Shown here: in pieces, positions 11,034-18,398 of the stretch
Layout: every line of letters begins with the position of its first letter
Position numbering within the stretch: the first letter of the stretch is position 1
Notes under the pieces: generated by a model
What the model saw: only the letters and a program-made list of their open reading frames with translations
Databases searched by the model: none
What the model was told of the DNA's origin: nothing
Assembly: GCF_024345395.1 (NCBI RefSeq)
Contig: NZ_JAGQBA010000008.1
Coordinates: forward strand, 1 to 64,000
From: Cyanobium sp. Tous-M-B4
GTDB lineage: Bacteria > Cyanobacteriota > Cyanobacteriia > PCC-6307 > Cyanobiaceae
Length of the DNA stretch: 64,000 nucleotides
Reading direction: 5' to 3'
Made by a program: the position numbers and the translations under genes

Positions 11034-11443
11034 CCGGGCAGGTTGGAGGGGATGCCGCCAGGGGGCTCGTAGAGCATCTCTAGCCAGTTGCCTTCCGGGT
11101 CTTGTAGGTAGAAGCTGGCAGTTCCGTCACGGTGGTCATGCACTGGGCCGCAGGAGCGGCCTGCCGCCACAAGCTGAGCGTGCACCGCATCCACCTCTGA
11201 GCGGTCGCGGAAATGGAAAGCAAAATGGGGCCCGGCAGCTTTGTAACTAGGGCTGAGCAGGGCCAAGCCCGTGCCGGCCCCAGGCCACTGCAAATAGGCC
11301 CAATCGGGGGCATCCCAGCAGAGCTCCAGGCCCAGGGAAACATAAAAGGCCTTGGCCCGCTCCATGTCCTGCACCCGCAGTGCCACATGGCCAAGGTGAT
11401 GAACAGCAGCAGGAGCCATGGCAACTGAACCGGGTGAGTTCAT
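11030..11443 (-). CDS. Glyoxalase/VOC-fold protein
   Basis: A 137-residue vicinal-oxygen-chelate protein. The N-terminal strand HLGHVALRVQDMERAKAFYVSLGLEL and the C-terminal YLQDPEGNWLEMLYEPPGG are the paired half-motifs of this fold. The metal ligands would be the His near the start, a central His (HFAFHF) and the Glu in WLEMLY. It could be a dioxygenase, a glyoxalase-like enzyme or a resistance protein; the substrate cannot be deduced. The ATG start overlaps the stop of the upstream membrane protein gene (ATGA) and its stop overlaps the mutS2 GTG, so the three genes form a coupled unit. Confidence 0.85.
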   Translation of the reverse strand: MNSPGSVAMAPAAVHHLGHVALRVQDMERAKAFYVSLGLELCWDAPDWAYLQWPGAGTGLALLSPSYKAAGPHFAFHFRDRSEVDAVHAQLVAAGRSCGPVHDHRDGTASFYLQDPEGNWLEMLYEPPGGIPSNLPG

Positions 11444-12432
11444 TGTGGGTTACAGAACCGGATCTTGAGGATCTGATCGAGCTTCACCACCAACATCAGC
11501 CAGGCGGTGCCAGCCAGGGTGAGAAGGGGATAGGCGAGCGTGGGTGCAGGAATTACGAAGGGAAGCAGGGCCAAACCGAAAGCCGGAGCACATCGGAGGC
11601 GAGCCAACCTGAGCAGCAGCGCAGTAACCAAAACAGCCAAAAACGCAGCTAACGGACTCACTCCCAGAGCCAGCACTAATGCAATTCCAGCCACCGCCGC
11701 TCCAGCAGTAACCGCCAGCACGGCAAAGAAGCGGCCTTGCCAGGGACACTCATCAGCATGGGCCAACATCTCCCAGGCAATCACCAGCAAAGGGGGATAC
11801 AAAACCAATTGGGATCCCAGCAACTGAACCATTACCAGAGCTCCCAGCAAGAAAACAGCCAAAGGCAGCAGCCAGGGAACCCTCTCCAACCAAGACTTGG
11901 GTGCAACCAAAGTTGAGATAGTTGGAACCAATGGGGAAACTTGAGCCCGAGCCGGAAGCGGCATCAAGTGAGAGCGAAGCATGACGATTAGGGCCAACCC
12001 ACCTGTGCCCACCAAAATCGCCACCGGGTAAAAAAAACTCGTAATTCCCAGCACCAATGGCAATACCCCGGCTGAAATTGCGGGAATAACAGGCGAGCGC
12101 AGAAGCCGGATCACAAGCAAACAGATTGCCAGATCCAATATCAGCGCGGTGGGGCCATAGGGCAGGGTGCGGGTGAGCAGCACCCCAGGTACAGCAGTAA
12201 GCACCGGTGTCAGGGCCAGAAGCTTGGGGGATCGGGCCCAGCTACTGAGAGGATCGGCAAACACAACAGAGGCGAGCGCCCCCAGCTCTGGAAACAACAA
12301 ATAACTGATGCCACTAGCCCTGGCCAGTGCAGCCATCAAAGCGATGTAACTAGCTGTAGCCAGATAAGGCCAAATCCAAAAATATCGGGAAATAATAAAA
12401 TTACCCCTGGCGCAGCCACTGCGCAGCATCAC
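11440..12432 (-). CDS. Polytopic membrane protein, HPP-like
   Basis: A hydrophobic protein of up to 330 aa with about 8-10 transmembrane segments in two halves. The first half (LLFPELGALASVVFADPLSSWARSPKLL, then a gap and PVIPAISAGVLPLVLG) resembles the HPP family, whose members include nitrite/anion-transport-linked proteins of cyanobacteria and chloroplasts. I hold this only as a resemblance. The annotated start overlaps the 3' end of hemB by 32 bases; a shorter start is possible. The stretch is lower in GC than its neighbours. Its stop is coupled to the VOC gene. Confidence 0.6.
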   Translation of the reverse strand: MMLRSGCARGNFIISRYFWIWPYLATASYIALMAALARASGISYLLFPELGALASVVFADPLSSWARSPKLLALTPVLTAVPGVLLTRTLPYGPTALILDLAICLLVIRLLRSPVIPAISAGVLPLVLGITSFFYPVAILVGTGGLALIVMLRSHLMPLPARAQVSPLVPTISTLVAPKSWLERVPWLLPLAVFLLGALVMVQLLGSQLVLYPPLLVIAWEMLAHADECPWQGRFFAVLAVTAGAAVAGIALVLALGVSPLAAFLAVLVTALLLRLARLRCAPAFGLALLPFVIPAPTLAYPLLTLAGTAWLMLVVKLDQILKIRFCNPQ

Positions 12433-13402
12433 AGGCGTGATAGGTGAGGATTAGATTGGCCCCAGCCCGCTTAAAGCACAGCAGGGTTTCCAGCACCACG
12501 GCCCGCTCGTCGATCCAGCCCTTTTCAGCGGCGGCCTTCACCATGGCGTATTCACCGCTTACGTTGTAAGCCGCAATTGGCAGCTCCGTTTCGCCGCGCA
12601 GACGGTAGATGATGTCTAAATAGGCAAGGCCAGGCTTCACCATCAAAATGTCAGCCCCCTCCTGTTCATCGAGCAGGGCTTCGGTGAGCGCTTCACGTCC
12701 ATTGGACGGATCCATTTGATAGGTTGATTTATCATTCGGGATAGGCTTGCCCGCGCCAACCCGAGGAGCTGAATCAAGAGCTTCGCGGAAGGGACCGTAA
12801 TAAGCAGAAGAGTATTTAGCTGTATAGCTAATGATACCGATATGCTCAAACCCCTCCTCATCGAGGGCTTCACGGATAGCCCCAACTCGTCCATCCATCA
12901 TGTCGCTGGGGCCAATCAGATCCGCCCCGGCCCGAGCTTGGGCAACGGCCTGACGGCAGAGGATCGCCACGGTTTCATCGTTGAGCACTACCCCTTCCTC
13001 GCTAACGATGCCGTCATGGCCGTCACAGGAGTAGGGATCGAGGGCCACGTCCGTCATGATCGCCATCTCGGGGTGCACCTCCTTAAGCCGGCGAATAGCT
13101 CGGGGTATCAGGCCACCTTCGTTGAAACATTCAGCACCGTCTTCGGTTTTAAGGCCATCGGCCACCTTGGGAAACAGCACAACGCAACGAATGCCCAAAT
13201 CCCAAGCGCGGCCCACCTCCTGCACCAACCCTTCGAGGCTCCAGCGCATCGCCCCAGGCATGGCCCCGATCGGCTCGTTGGTGGCGCCCTCATGCACGAA
13301 GAGCGGGTAGATGAAATCGGCTGCGCTGAGGTGGTGCTCCCGCACCATCGCCCGCAGGGCCGGGGTACGGCGCAGGCGGCGGGGACGGTAGGTGAGCTCC
13401 AT
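12401..13402 (-). CDS. hemB: Porphobilinogen synthase (delta-aminolevulinate dehydratase)
   Basis: Condenses two 5-aminolevulinate molecules into porphobilinogen, the second committed step to haem, chlorophyll and bilins. The 333 aa show the two Schiff-base lysine regions, ISYTAKYSSAYYGPFREA (about 190-206) and DILMVKPGLAYLDI (about 250). They also contain the metal-site region TDVALDPYSCDGHDG and PSDMMDGRVGAIR. The Cys-poor metal loop suggests a Mg-dependent rather than Zn-dependent enzyme, as in phototrophs. It lies 25 bases downstream of the DnaJ-family gene on the same strand. Confidence 0.97.
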   Translation of the reverse strand: MELTYRPRRLRRTPALRAMVREHHLSAADFIYPLFVHEGATNEPIGAMPGAMRWSLEGLVQEVGRAWDLGIRCVVLFPKVADGLKTEDGAECFNEGGLIPRAIRRLKEVHPEMAIMTDVALDPYSCDGHDGIVSEEGVVLNDETVAILCRQAVAQARAGADLIGPSDMMDGRVGAIREALDEEGFEHIGIISYTAKYSSAYYGPFREALDSAPRVGAGKPIPNDKSTYQMDPSNGREALTEALLDEQEGADILMVKPGLAYLDIIYRLRGETELPIAAYNVSGEYAMVKAAAEKGWIDERAVVLETLLCFKRAGANLILTYHACDAAQWLRQG

Positions 13403-13427
13403 GGCTGCGATCTGGCTGGGGTGGATC

Positions 13428-14396
13428 CTAGAGACGGGCCGCCTGGATCCAACCGGCGCGGGGATCGGCGCTGCGGGCTGCCCGCAGCTGCTCCAGCAAC
13501 TGGCGCTCCTCAGCGCTTAGCTGGTCGGGCAACTTGAGTACCGGCGTAAGCAGCAGATCGCCGCGGCCATCCTTGAGGGGCCAGCCCTTGCCCTTGAGCC
13601 GCAGGCTGCGCCCCAGGGTCATGCCGGGCGGCACCCGCACGGAGGCCTCGCCATCGGGGGTAGCCACCCGCACCTCGCCGCCAAGAGCCAGCTCATCGAG
13701 GCTGAGGGGCAGCTCAGCCCGCAGCTGGTCGCCGTCCAGCTTCCACACCGGATGCTCCTGCAGCTGCAGGTTGAGGTAGAGGTCACCCCGGCGCCCGGTG
13801 CCGGGCTGCAGGTTGCCCTTGCCCTTGAGCCGCAGGCGGCTGCCGTGTTTCACGCCGGGCGGAATGCGCACCTGCACCCGCTCGTCGTTCACCGCCAAGG
13901 TGCGTTCGGAGCCGCGGAAGGCATCGGCGAAGGAGAGGCTGATGCTGGCTTCGGCATCGAGATTGATCGGGGCGCTGCGGCCACCGCCGGGCATACCGCC
14001 AGCAAAGCCACCAGGGAAGCCTGAACTGAAACCAAAACCGCCCGGGGCGCCGCCGGGGGAGGGGCCGCCAAACCGACCTAGAAGGTCGTTGATGAAGTCG
14101 TCGAAGTTGCCATAGCGGCCGAAATCAACGTCAACGCCGCCACTGGCCGAGCCACCGCCCGCCTGGCTCCAGTACTGGCCAAATTGCTCGTAGCGCCGGC
14201 GTTTATCAGGATCGGAGAGAACTTCATAGGCCTCGCTCACCTCCTTGAACTTGGCCTCAGCCCCCGCATCACCGGGGTTTACGTCAGGGTGGTACTGACG
14301 GGCCAGCTTGCGAAAGGCACGCTTGATGGCGTCGGCATCAGCGCCACGCTCCACCCCGAGCACGTTGAAATAATCCCGATAGCCGTTTGCGCTCAT
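13428..14396 (-). CDS. DnaJ/CbpA-type co-chaperone
   Basis: A 322-aa J-domain protein. The J domain (about 6-70) has the catalytic HPD at 36-38 in [12 protein letters not shown]. It is followed by a Gly/Ser/Phe-rich linker with several [12 protein letters not shown] repeats and two C-terminal substrate-binding domains ([19 protein letters not shown] and [19 protein letters not shown]). The Cys-rich zinc finger of class A DnaJ is absent, making it a class B (CbpA-like) DnaJ that would stimulate a DnaK ATPase. It lies upstream of hemB and is likely co-transcribed with it. Confidence 0.92.
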   Translation of the reverse strand: MSANGYRDYFNVLGVERGADADAIKRAFRKLARQYHPDVNPGDAGAEAKFKEVSEAYEVLSDPDKRRRYEQFGQYWSQAGGGSASGGVDVDFGRYGNFDDFINDLLGRFGGPSPGGAPGGFGFSSGFPGGFAGGMPGGGRSAPINLDAEASISLSFADAFRGSERTLAVNDERVQVRIPPGVKHGSRLRLKGKGNLQPGTGRRGDLYLNLQLQEHPVWKLDGDQLRAELPLSLDELALGGEVRVATPDGEASVRVPPGMTLGRSLRLKGKGWPLKDGRGDLLLTPVLKLPDQLSAEERQLLEQLRAARSADPRAGWIQAARL

Positions 14397-14556
14397 CGCA
14401 GTTCTGGCGTCAACGGCTCTAGAGGCTCCACTCTCTCAGCCAATAGCAGTCATCCCACTGCGCACCAGGGTGCGGAAGGCCGAACGGAGGCTGAAGCGGA
14501 GCTGTTGCGGCCTTGAGGCAAATGGCTAAGCGAATGCGAAGGCCTTCAGCGGCCCA

Positions 14557-14597
14557 GACGCATCGCTTAAGATGAGCATATATATGCGTCCCCCCCC
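14557..14597 (+). promoter_or_regulatory. Palindrome, hairpin and C8 tract before the acidic protein gene
   Basis: Upstream of the ATG at 14601 lie a perfect 12-base palindrome GCATATATATGC (14576-14587) and an inverted repeat GACGCAT (14557-14563) / ATGCGTC (14584-14590). A run of eight C follows (14590-14597). No Shine-Dalgarno sequence is visible between the C tract and the ATG. A regulatory role is inferred only from position. Confidence 0.4.
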
Positions 14598-14600
14598 GCA

Positions 14601-15203
14601 ATGGCAGTCAGCCCTTCTTTCCTAAATTACAAACTTGACAGCGACGATCTTGATGATCATTACAGCAAGAGCTCTGAATATATTTCCTTTAGCGATGACG
14701 AGGAAGATGACTCAGATGATGACGATTCAGATGACAATGATTCGTCTGATGATTCAGAATACGACGATGATTCAGACGATGACGACTCAGATGATGATGA
14801 CGACTTAGACGACGATTCCAGCAGCGACGACTCAGATGATGATGACGACTTAGACGACGATTCCAGCAGCGACGATTCAAACGACGACTACAGCCGCTAC
14901 TCAGGATTTAGCGTAGTGGAGCAAAAATCCGACGCAGATACAATAACCAATTTCAATGCCTCCAAGGACAAAATTAAATTATCTTTTGATTTTGACGATG
15001 ATATTGATTTCAAATTCACCGATTCCCGCCGAGAATTCCGGCAAGCATCATCCAGAAAGTTTGAAATTATTTTCAACGACAAAAACGATGGGCTTTATTT
15101 TAACGACAACGGAAGGCGCGATGGCCTTGGCGAGGATGGCGGACTAATTGCCCTAATAGTTAATTTGACCGGACGCCTGTCTGACGATAATTTTATCACC
15201 TAA
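14601..15203 (+). CDS. Highly acidic Asp/Ser-repeat protein with RTX-like C-terminal domain
   Basis: A 200-residue, extremely acidic protein. Residues about 31-96 are almost only Asp, Ser and Glu, including two exact copies of DSDDDDDLDDDSSSD. The C-terminal 90 residues begin with DADTITNFNASKDKIKL and end with the block IIFNDKNDGLYFNDNGRRDG followed by IALIVNLTGRLSDDNFIT. This layout is that of the C-terminal domain after RTX calcium repeats in type I secreted proteins, but no GGxGxD nonapeptides are present. There is no Sec signal peptide. I infer a type I exported, calcium-binding surface or matrix protein; no function is established. The gene is much more AT-rich than its surroundings. 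Confidence 0.75.
   Translation: MAVSPSFLNYKLDSDDLDDHYSKSSEYISFSDDEEDDSDDDDSDDNDSSDDSEYDDDSDDDDSDDDDDLDDDSSSDDSDDDDDLDDDSSSDDSNDDYSRYSGFSVVEQKSDADTITNFNASKDKIKLSFDFDDDIDFKFTDSRREFRQASSRKFEIIFNDKNDGLYFNDNGRRDGLGEDGGLIALIVNLTGRLSDDNFIT
14784..14873 (+). repeat. Two perfect 45-bp tandem repeats in the acidic gene
   Basis: Bases 14784-14828 and 14829-14873 are identical. Each encodes the 15 residues DSDDDDDLDDDSSSD. They sit in a longer degenerate GAY-rich stretch (about 14690-14895). Perfect identity, including third codon positions, points to a recent duplication. Confidence 0.9.
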
Positions 15204-15206
15204 AAC

Positions 15207-15297
15207 CGTTTCTCGAAATTCTAATTATATTAGAGCTAGCGAGAAACGCTTGTCCGTTCCAATAGGGGGGTTTGCTAACAATTCAATACCCCCCTTT
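15207..15297 (+). terminator. Inverted repeats after the acidic gene; possible terminator
   Basis: Two inverted repeats follow the stop codon. The first is CGTTTCTCG (15207-15215) pairing with CGAGAAACG (15240-15248). The second is a G6 run (15265-15270) pairing with a C6 run (15289-15294), followed by TTTCTCTT. The second resembles an intrinsic terminator with a large loop. Loop lengths (24 and 18) are long, so the call is tentative. Confidence 0.4.
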
Positions 15298-15336
15298 CTC
15301 TTGGAACTACACTTCTTCCATCTCATTTGATGTGAA

Positions 15337-15789
15337 ATGTCTCGGCTTGGCTCCCTGCGCTCCGGCCTGCTTATCGCCCTGAGCACGGTGCTGGTTGGCT
15401 TTACGGCCACTGCAAGCGCCGAAAGCGGAGCCACCTCCACCGGCAGCTCCACCACTGCCACCTTGGGCGAAGCCCTTTCTGCTTCGACCCCGGAACAAAA
15501 AGCGCTCAGCGCCCATCTGAGCGCCAAGGGAGCTGTTTTTTACGGCGCCTGGTGGTGCCCGGCCTGCTTCCAGCAAAAAAACCTTTTTGGCAAGGAAGGC
15601 GGCAATTCCCTCCCCTATGTGGAGTGCGACAAAACTGACGCTGGCCGTAGCCGCTGCATGGCCGCCCAGATACGGGCTTTCCCCACCTGGGACCTAGCGG
15701 GCAAGGAGCGCCGCGAAGGGGTACAAACAATTGAAGAGCTCAAAGTGTGGAGCGGCTTTAGCGGAGCTGCCAAACCAAACCAGCCTTGA
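15337..15789 (+). CDS. Exported thioredoxin-like protein (VKOR-type Trx domain)
   Basis: A 150-residue secreted or membrane-anchored thioredoxin-fold protein. A signal peptide (about 1-28, ending ATASAES) is followed by a Ser/Thr-rich linker. The domain has the redox motif AWWCPAC (Cys74/Cys77), the cis-Pro loop AFPTW (Pro117) and an extra Cys pair (97 and 107) in YVECDKTDAGRSRC. This arrangement (YGA-WCP-C, LFGKE, YVEC, FPTW) is that of the periplasmic thioredoxin domain fused to VKOR in cyanobacteria, here without the VKOR membrane part. Likely role: disulfide formation or exchange in periplasm or lumen. It lies 19 bases upstream of the next exported protein. Confidence 0.85.
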   Translation: MSRLGSLRSGLLIALSTVLVGFTATASAESGATSTGSSTTATLGEALSASTPEQKALSAHLSAKGAVFYGAWWCPACFQQKNLFGKEGGNSLPYVECDKTDAGRSRCMAAQIRAFPTWDLAGKERREGVQTIEELKVWSGFSGAAKPNQP

Positions 15790-15808
15790 CCCCTACTCGC
15801 CTCTCAAT

Positions 15809-16183
15809 ATGTCTACCAATCTGCTGAAAGCCGCTTTAGTTGCCGCCGTCGTGCTGCCAGCCGGCAATGCCCTGGCCCAAGGATTGGCGCCCATGGTGGG
15901 GGCCAGCGCGATTCAAGGCACCCTCCAGGGCACCTCCACGCCTGCTTACACGGGCGTGCTCGATAAGGCGCGCAACACCGTTAACACCGCCAGCACCCAG
16001 CAGGCTGCAGCAGGTTCAGGCTCCAGCCGGGGGCCTTCCCCAGCTCCGCTCGCTGGCAGCTCAGCTCAAAACATGGCTAGCGGTTCGCCCAGCGGCGCTT
16101 CGGTAAACGGCCAGGCAATTCCGTTGTGCTCCCATGGCGGCCTTTGCCAGGGCGCAGTGATGCGGGCAATCGGACGGCCCTGA
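15809..16183 (+). CDS. Secreted hypothetical protein
   Basis: A predicted exported protein of 124 aa. The ATG at 15809 gives a clean signal peptide (KAALVAAVVLPAGNALAQG). The mature part is low-complexity (Ser/Ala/Gly/Thr-rich, about 50-95) and ends with the conserved-looking segment IPLCSHGGLCQGAVMRAIGRP, which holds two Cys. It directly follows the thioredoxin-like gene and might be one of its clients, but that is only proximity. No family is recognised. Confidence 0.6.
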   Translation: MSTNLLKAALVAAVVLPAGNALAQGLAPMVGASAIQGTLQGTSTPAYTGVLDKARNTVNTASTQQAAAGSGSSRGPSPAPLAGSSAQNMASGSPSGASVNGQAIPLCSHGGLCQGAVMRAIGRP

Positions 16184-16236
16184 AGCAGCAGCCGAGCAAG
16201 CCCTCCGGCCCCTTGTGGATCTCTGAAGCGCAAGGC

Positions 16237-16521
16237 TCAGAACAATCCTGGGGTTCTTGGCTGGGAATCAGGTGCAAGGGGCTCGGGCGGCGTAGGGAAT
16301 CTGAACCGCTGCTCGTCCCAGGCTGCCAACAGCGCCGCCAAGGCCACCAGCGCAACCAGGCCAATCCCCAAAGACAGACCTGGGCGCCTAAATCGGGAGC
16401 GCCGCTGACGCTGGGGCGTCTGGGCTGCCCCCAGCGGCCTGGCACAACGGCCACACACCAGGCGACCAGCCAGGCTGCGATCCGCCTTAACCGACCAACT
16501 GCCGCAGTGGGGACAGGCCAT
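16237..16521 (-). CDS. Small zinc-ribbon protein with one membrane helix
   Basis: A 94-residue protein with an N-terminal zinc ribbon (CPHCGSWSVKADRSLAGRLVCGRC: two CxxC pairs), an Arg-rich stretch and a hydrophobic helix (LSLGIGLVALVALAALLAAW). It ends in a Pro-rich tail. I use the ATG at 16521, preceded by GGAG, rather than the TTG six codons upstream. It lies downstream of ssrA on the same strand. The CxxC pairs and position-specific conservation suggest a real gene; its function is unknown. Confidence 0.65.
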   Translation of the reverse strand: MACPHCGSWSVKADRSLAGRLVCGRCARPLGAAQTPQRQRRSRFRRPGLSLGIGLVALVALAALLAAWDEQRFRFPTPPEPLAPDSQPRTPGLF

Positions 16522-16572
16522 CGCTCCGGCGAGCTGCAATGGGAAGGCCCCTTCCAGGGCCCATGGGTCAAT

Positions 16573-16820
16573 TGGGTGATAAGGCTGACCTCACCCCATC
16601 TCCCTTACAGGGTCAGGCTGCCACAGGGGCGGTCTGACGGGAGAAACGAACGATGTTGTTCGCTGTTACGTGTTTGCTCTTACCGAGCAGGCTTCAGTCA
16701 CCCTCCTTATACCCCGTCGAAACCATTGCAGCCCCGTTAAGTGGAGCTGAGCGGAATCGAACCGCTGTCCGAAGCACTGGTGTGAGCCACCTAGTCCGGC
16801 CGAAACCGGACTGGTTCATT
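16573..16820 (-). ncRNA. ssrA: Permuted two-piece tmRNA
   Basis: Transfer-messenger RNA, which rescues stalled ribosomes and adds a degradation tag. The gene is circularly permuted: reading the minus strand, the acceptor piece comes first (about 16820-16742; T-loop GGTTCGATTCC, 3' end CAGCTCCA). The coding piece follows (5' end GGGGCTGCAATGGTTTCGAC at about 16735), separated by only about 6 bases. The 7-bp acceptor stem pairs GGGGCTG with CAGCTCC and includes the G3:U70 pair that alanyl-tRNA synthetase needs. The tag reading frame is 16663-16613, encoding ANNIVRFSRQTAPVAA then TGA. A hairpin GGGTGA/TCACCC (16596-16574) closes the coding piece. CCA is not encoded. Piece ends are approximate. 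Confidence 0.93.
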
Positions 16821-16848
16821 GTGGCAGCAAGCAAGGGCAGACTCAGGG

Positions 16849-18015
16849 GTGGGCATCACCGAACCAAACAGCACATCAATCAGCGGCATAGCGGTTGTGC
16901 CACCGGGCCTCGAAGACGCCGCGGCGGCTGAGCTCACGGCCTTGGGTTGCCAAGCCGTAGCACGCCTACGCCGGGCCGTGCGCTTCCAAACAGACCTGGC
17001 TGGCTACTACCGGCTGCACCTGCAAGCCCGCCTGCCCTTCCGGCTCCTGCTTGAACTGGCTCACTTCCCCTGCCGCAGCAAAGACGAGCTCTACGACGGT
17101 GTGCAGCGCGCCGTCGATTGGAGCCGCTGGCTACCTCCTGGTGCCACCTTCCGGGTCGATGCCACCGGCAGCGCCCCTGGCCTCAACCACAGTCACTACA
17201 GCGCCCTGCAGGTCAAAAATGCCCTGGTGGATCTGCAGCGTCAGCAGTGGGGCGCCCGCTCCTCCGTTGACCTCGAGGATCCCGACCTCTCCATCCACCT
17301 GCACCTCGGCGGCGGCGAAGCAGCCCTGAGCCTCGATGGCAGCGGCGGCAGCCTGCACCGCCGCGGCTACCGGGCCGCCATGGGCCTGGCCCCGCTCAAG
17401 GAAAACCTCGCCGCCGGCCTGATCGCCCTCACCGGCTGGGATGGCTCGGTGCCCCTGGCCGATCCCCTTTGCGGCTCCGGCACCCTGCTGATTGAGGCGG
17501 CCTGCATGGCCCTAGGCCGGGCGCCAGGTCTGGGCCGCCACTTCGCCCTGGAGCGCTGGCCAAAGTTCGACTCCCAGCTCTGGCAGCAAGAGCGCCAAGC
17601 GGCCAGCGCCCTAGCCCTAGAGACGCTCCCCAGCGGAGAACCCCTGGCGCCGATCGTTGGCAGGGAGCAGGATCCCGGCGTGCTTGATCAAGCCCACAGC
17701 AACGCTGAGGCTGCCGGCATCGCAAGTGCCCTGGAACTGAGCCTGGGCGACTGCCGCGACTTCATGCCTCCGCCAGGGCCGGGGATCTTGGTGTGCAACC
17801 CGCCCTATGGCGAGCGCATCGGCGAGCGTGAGGCACTGGAGCCTCTCTACGCCGACCTGGGCCGCATGGTGAAGGAGCGTTGCGGCGGCTGGAGCCTGTG
17901 GCTGCTCAGCGGCAACCCGGAGCTCACCGGCGCCCTCAAGATGAAGGCCAGCCGCCGCATCCCAATCAGCAATGGAGGCATTGACTGCCGCTGGCTGCAC
18001 TACGAGGTGCGCTAA
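16849..18015 (+). CDS. THUMP-domain rRNA N2-guanine methyltransferase (RlmL-like)
   Basis: S-adenosylmethionine-dependent RNA methyltransferase of the RlmL/YcbY N-terminal type, about 388 aa. The N-terminal ferredoxin-like/THUMP region (VVPPGLEDAAAAEL ... GVQRAVDW) is followed by a Rossmann methylase. That domain has SAM motif DPLCGSGTLLIEAA (about 203) and catalytic NPPYGERIG (about 316). RlmL makes m2G2445 in 23S rRNA; the exact target is inferred. The start is uncertain: GTG at 16849 is chosen because an upstream TTG (16819) touches the tmRNA gene. The end overlaps the convergent YqjE-like gene by 4 bases. Confidence 0.88.
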   Translation: MGITEPNSTSISGIAVVPPGLEDAAAAELTALGCQAVARLRRAVRFQTDLAGYYRLHLQARLPFRLLLELAHFPCRSKDELYDGVQRAVDWSRWLPPGATFRVDATGSAPGLNHSHYSALQVKNALVDLQRQQWGARSSVDLEDPDLSIHLHLGGGEAALSLDGSGGSLHRRGYRAAMGLAPLKENLAAGLIALTGWDGSVPLADPLCGSGTLLIEAACMALGRAPGLGRHFALERWPKFDSQLWQQERQAASALALETLPSGEPLAPIVGREQDPGVLDQAHSNAEAAGIASALELSLGDCRDFMPPPGPGILVCNPPYGERIGEREALEPLYADLGRMVKERCGGWSLWLLSGNPELTGALKMKASRRIPISNGGIDCRWLHYEVR

Positions 18016-18398
18016 CGACCCAAGATTGCGCGAGTGGTTTTGCTTAGGCCGGCGGTGGTTTCCGGCAGGTAGGGGCCCTTGAGCAGCTGGCCGCCCACCC
18101 GCAGAAAAATCCCAGCCAGCACGAGATTCAGGGCCGCCACAGCCAAAGCAGCATGGATCCAGCTCAGCCCCTGGGCTGCGTGCAGCCCCAGCAGCAAAGC
18201 CAGCTCGGCGCCGATGAGGGCCAGCAGCAGCAGGGCTAGGCCGCCGCTGAGCAGCAAGGCCCCACTGATCAAGCGCCGCTTCTCCCGATCCACCTCCTGC
18301 AGAGCGATACGCACGTGCAGGTCCATAACCGAAGTCAGCAGGGCGCCAACCCGGCCCGCCGCCACCCGGGCCGGGCCGGGCGAGTTTTGGTCCGTCAT
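18012..18398 (-). CDS. YqjE/holin-X-like membrane protein
   Basis: A 128-aa protein with an N-terminal amphipathic region (RVGALLTSVMDLHVRIALQEVDREKRR) and two hydrophobic helices, the pattern of the YqjE/phage-holin superfamily III proteins. Family members are inner-membrane proteins of unknown role, often encoded next to YqjD-like proteins, as here. It starts at ATG, overlapping the upstream gene by ATGA, so the pair is co-translated. Confidence 0.75.
   Translation of the reverse strand: MTDQNSPGPARVAAGRVGALLTSVMDLHVRIALQEVDREKRRLISGALLLSGGLALLLLALIGAELALLLGLHAAQGLSWIHAALAVAALNLVLAGIFLRVGGQLLKGPYLPETTAGLSKTTRAILGR

Noticed and set aside
14689-14880. His/Arg-rich frame on the minus strand opposite the acidic gene
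   Set aside because: It is the reverse complement of GAY repeats (Asp codons give His/Arg/Ser codons); no independent evidence for a gene.
14601-15203. Acidic gene considered as an assembly artefact of a simple repeat
   Set aside because: Only about 200 bases are repeat-like; the flanking coding sequence is unique, in frame and ends in a recognisable C-terminal pattern.
16126-16740. Open frame of about 200 codons on the plus strand across the tmRNA gene
   Set aside because: It lies antisense to the zinc-ribbon gene and the ssrA coding piece; its translation shows no domain or signal and is explained by those features.
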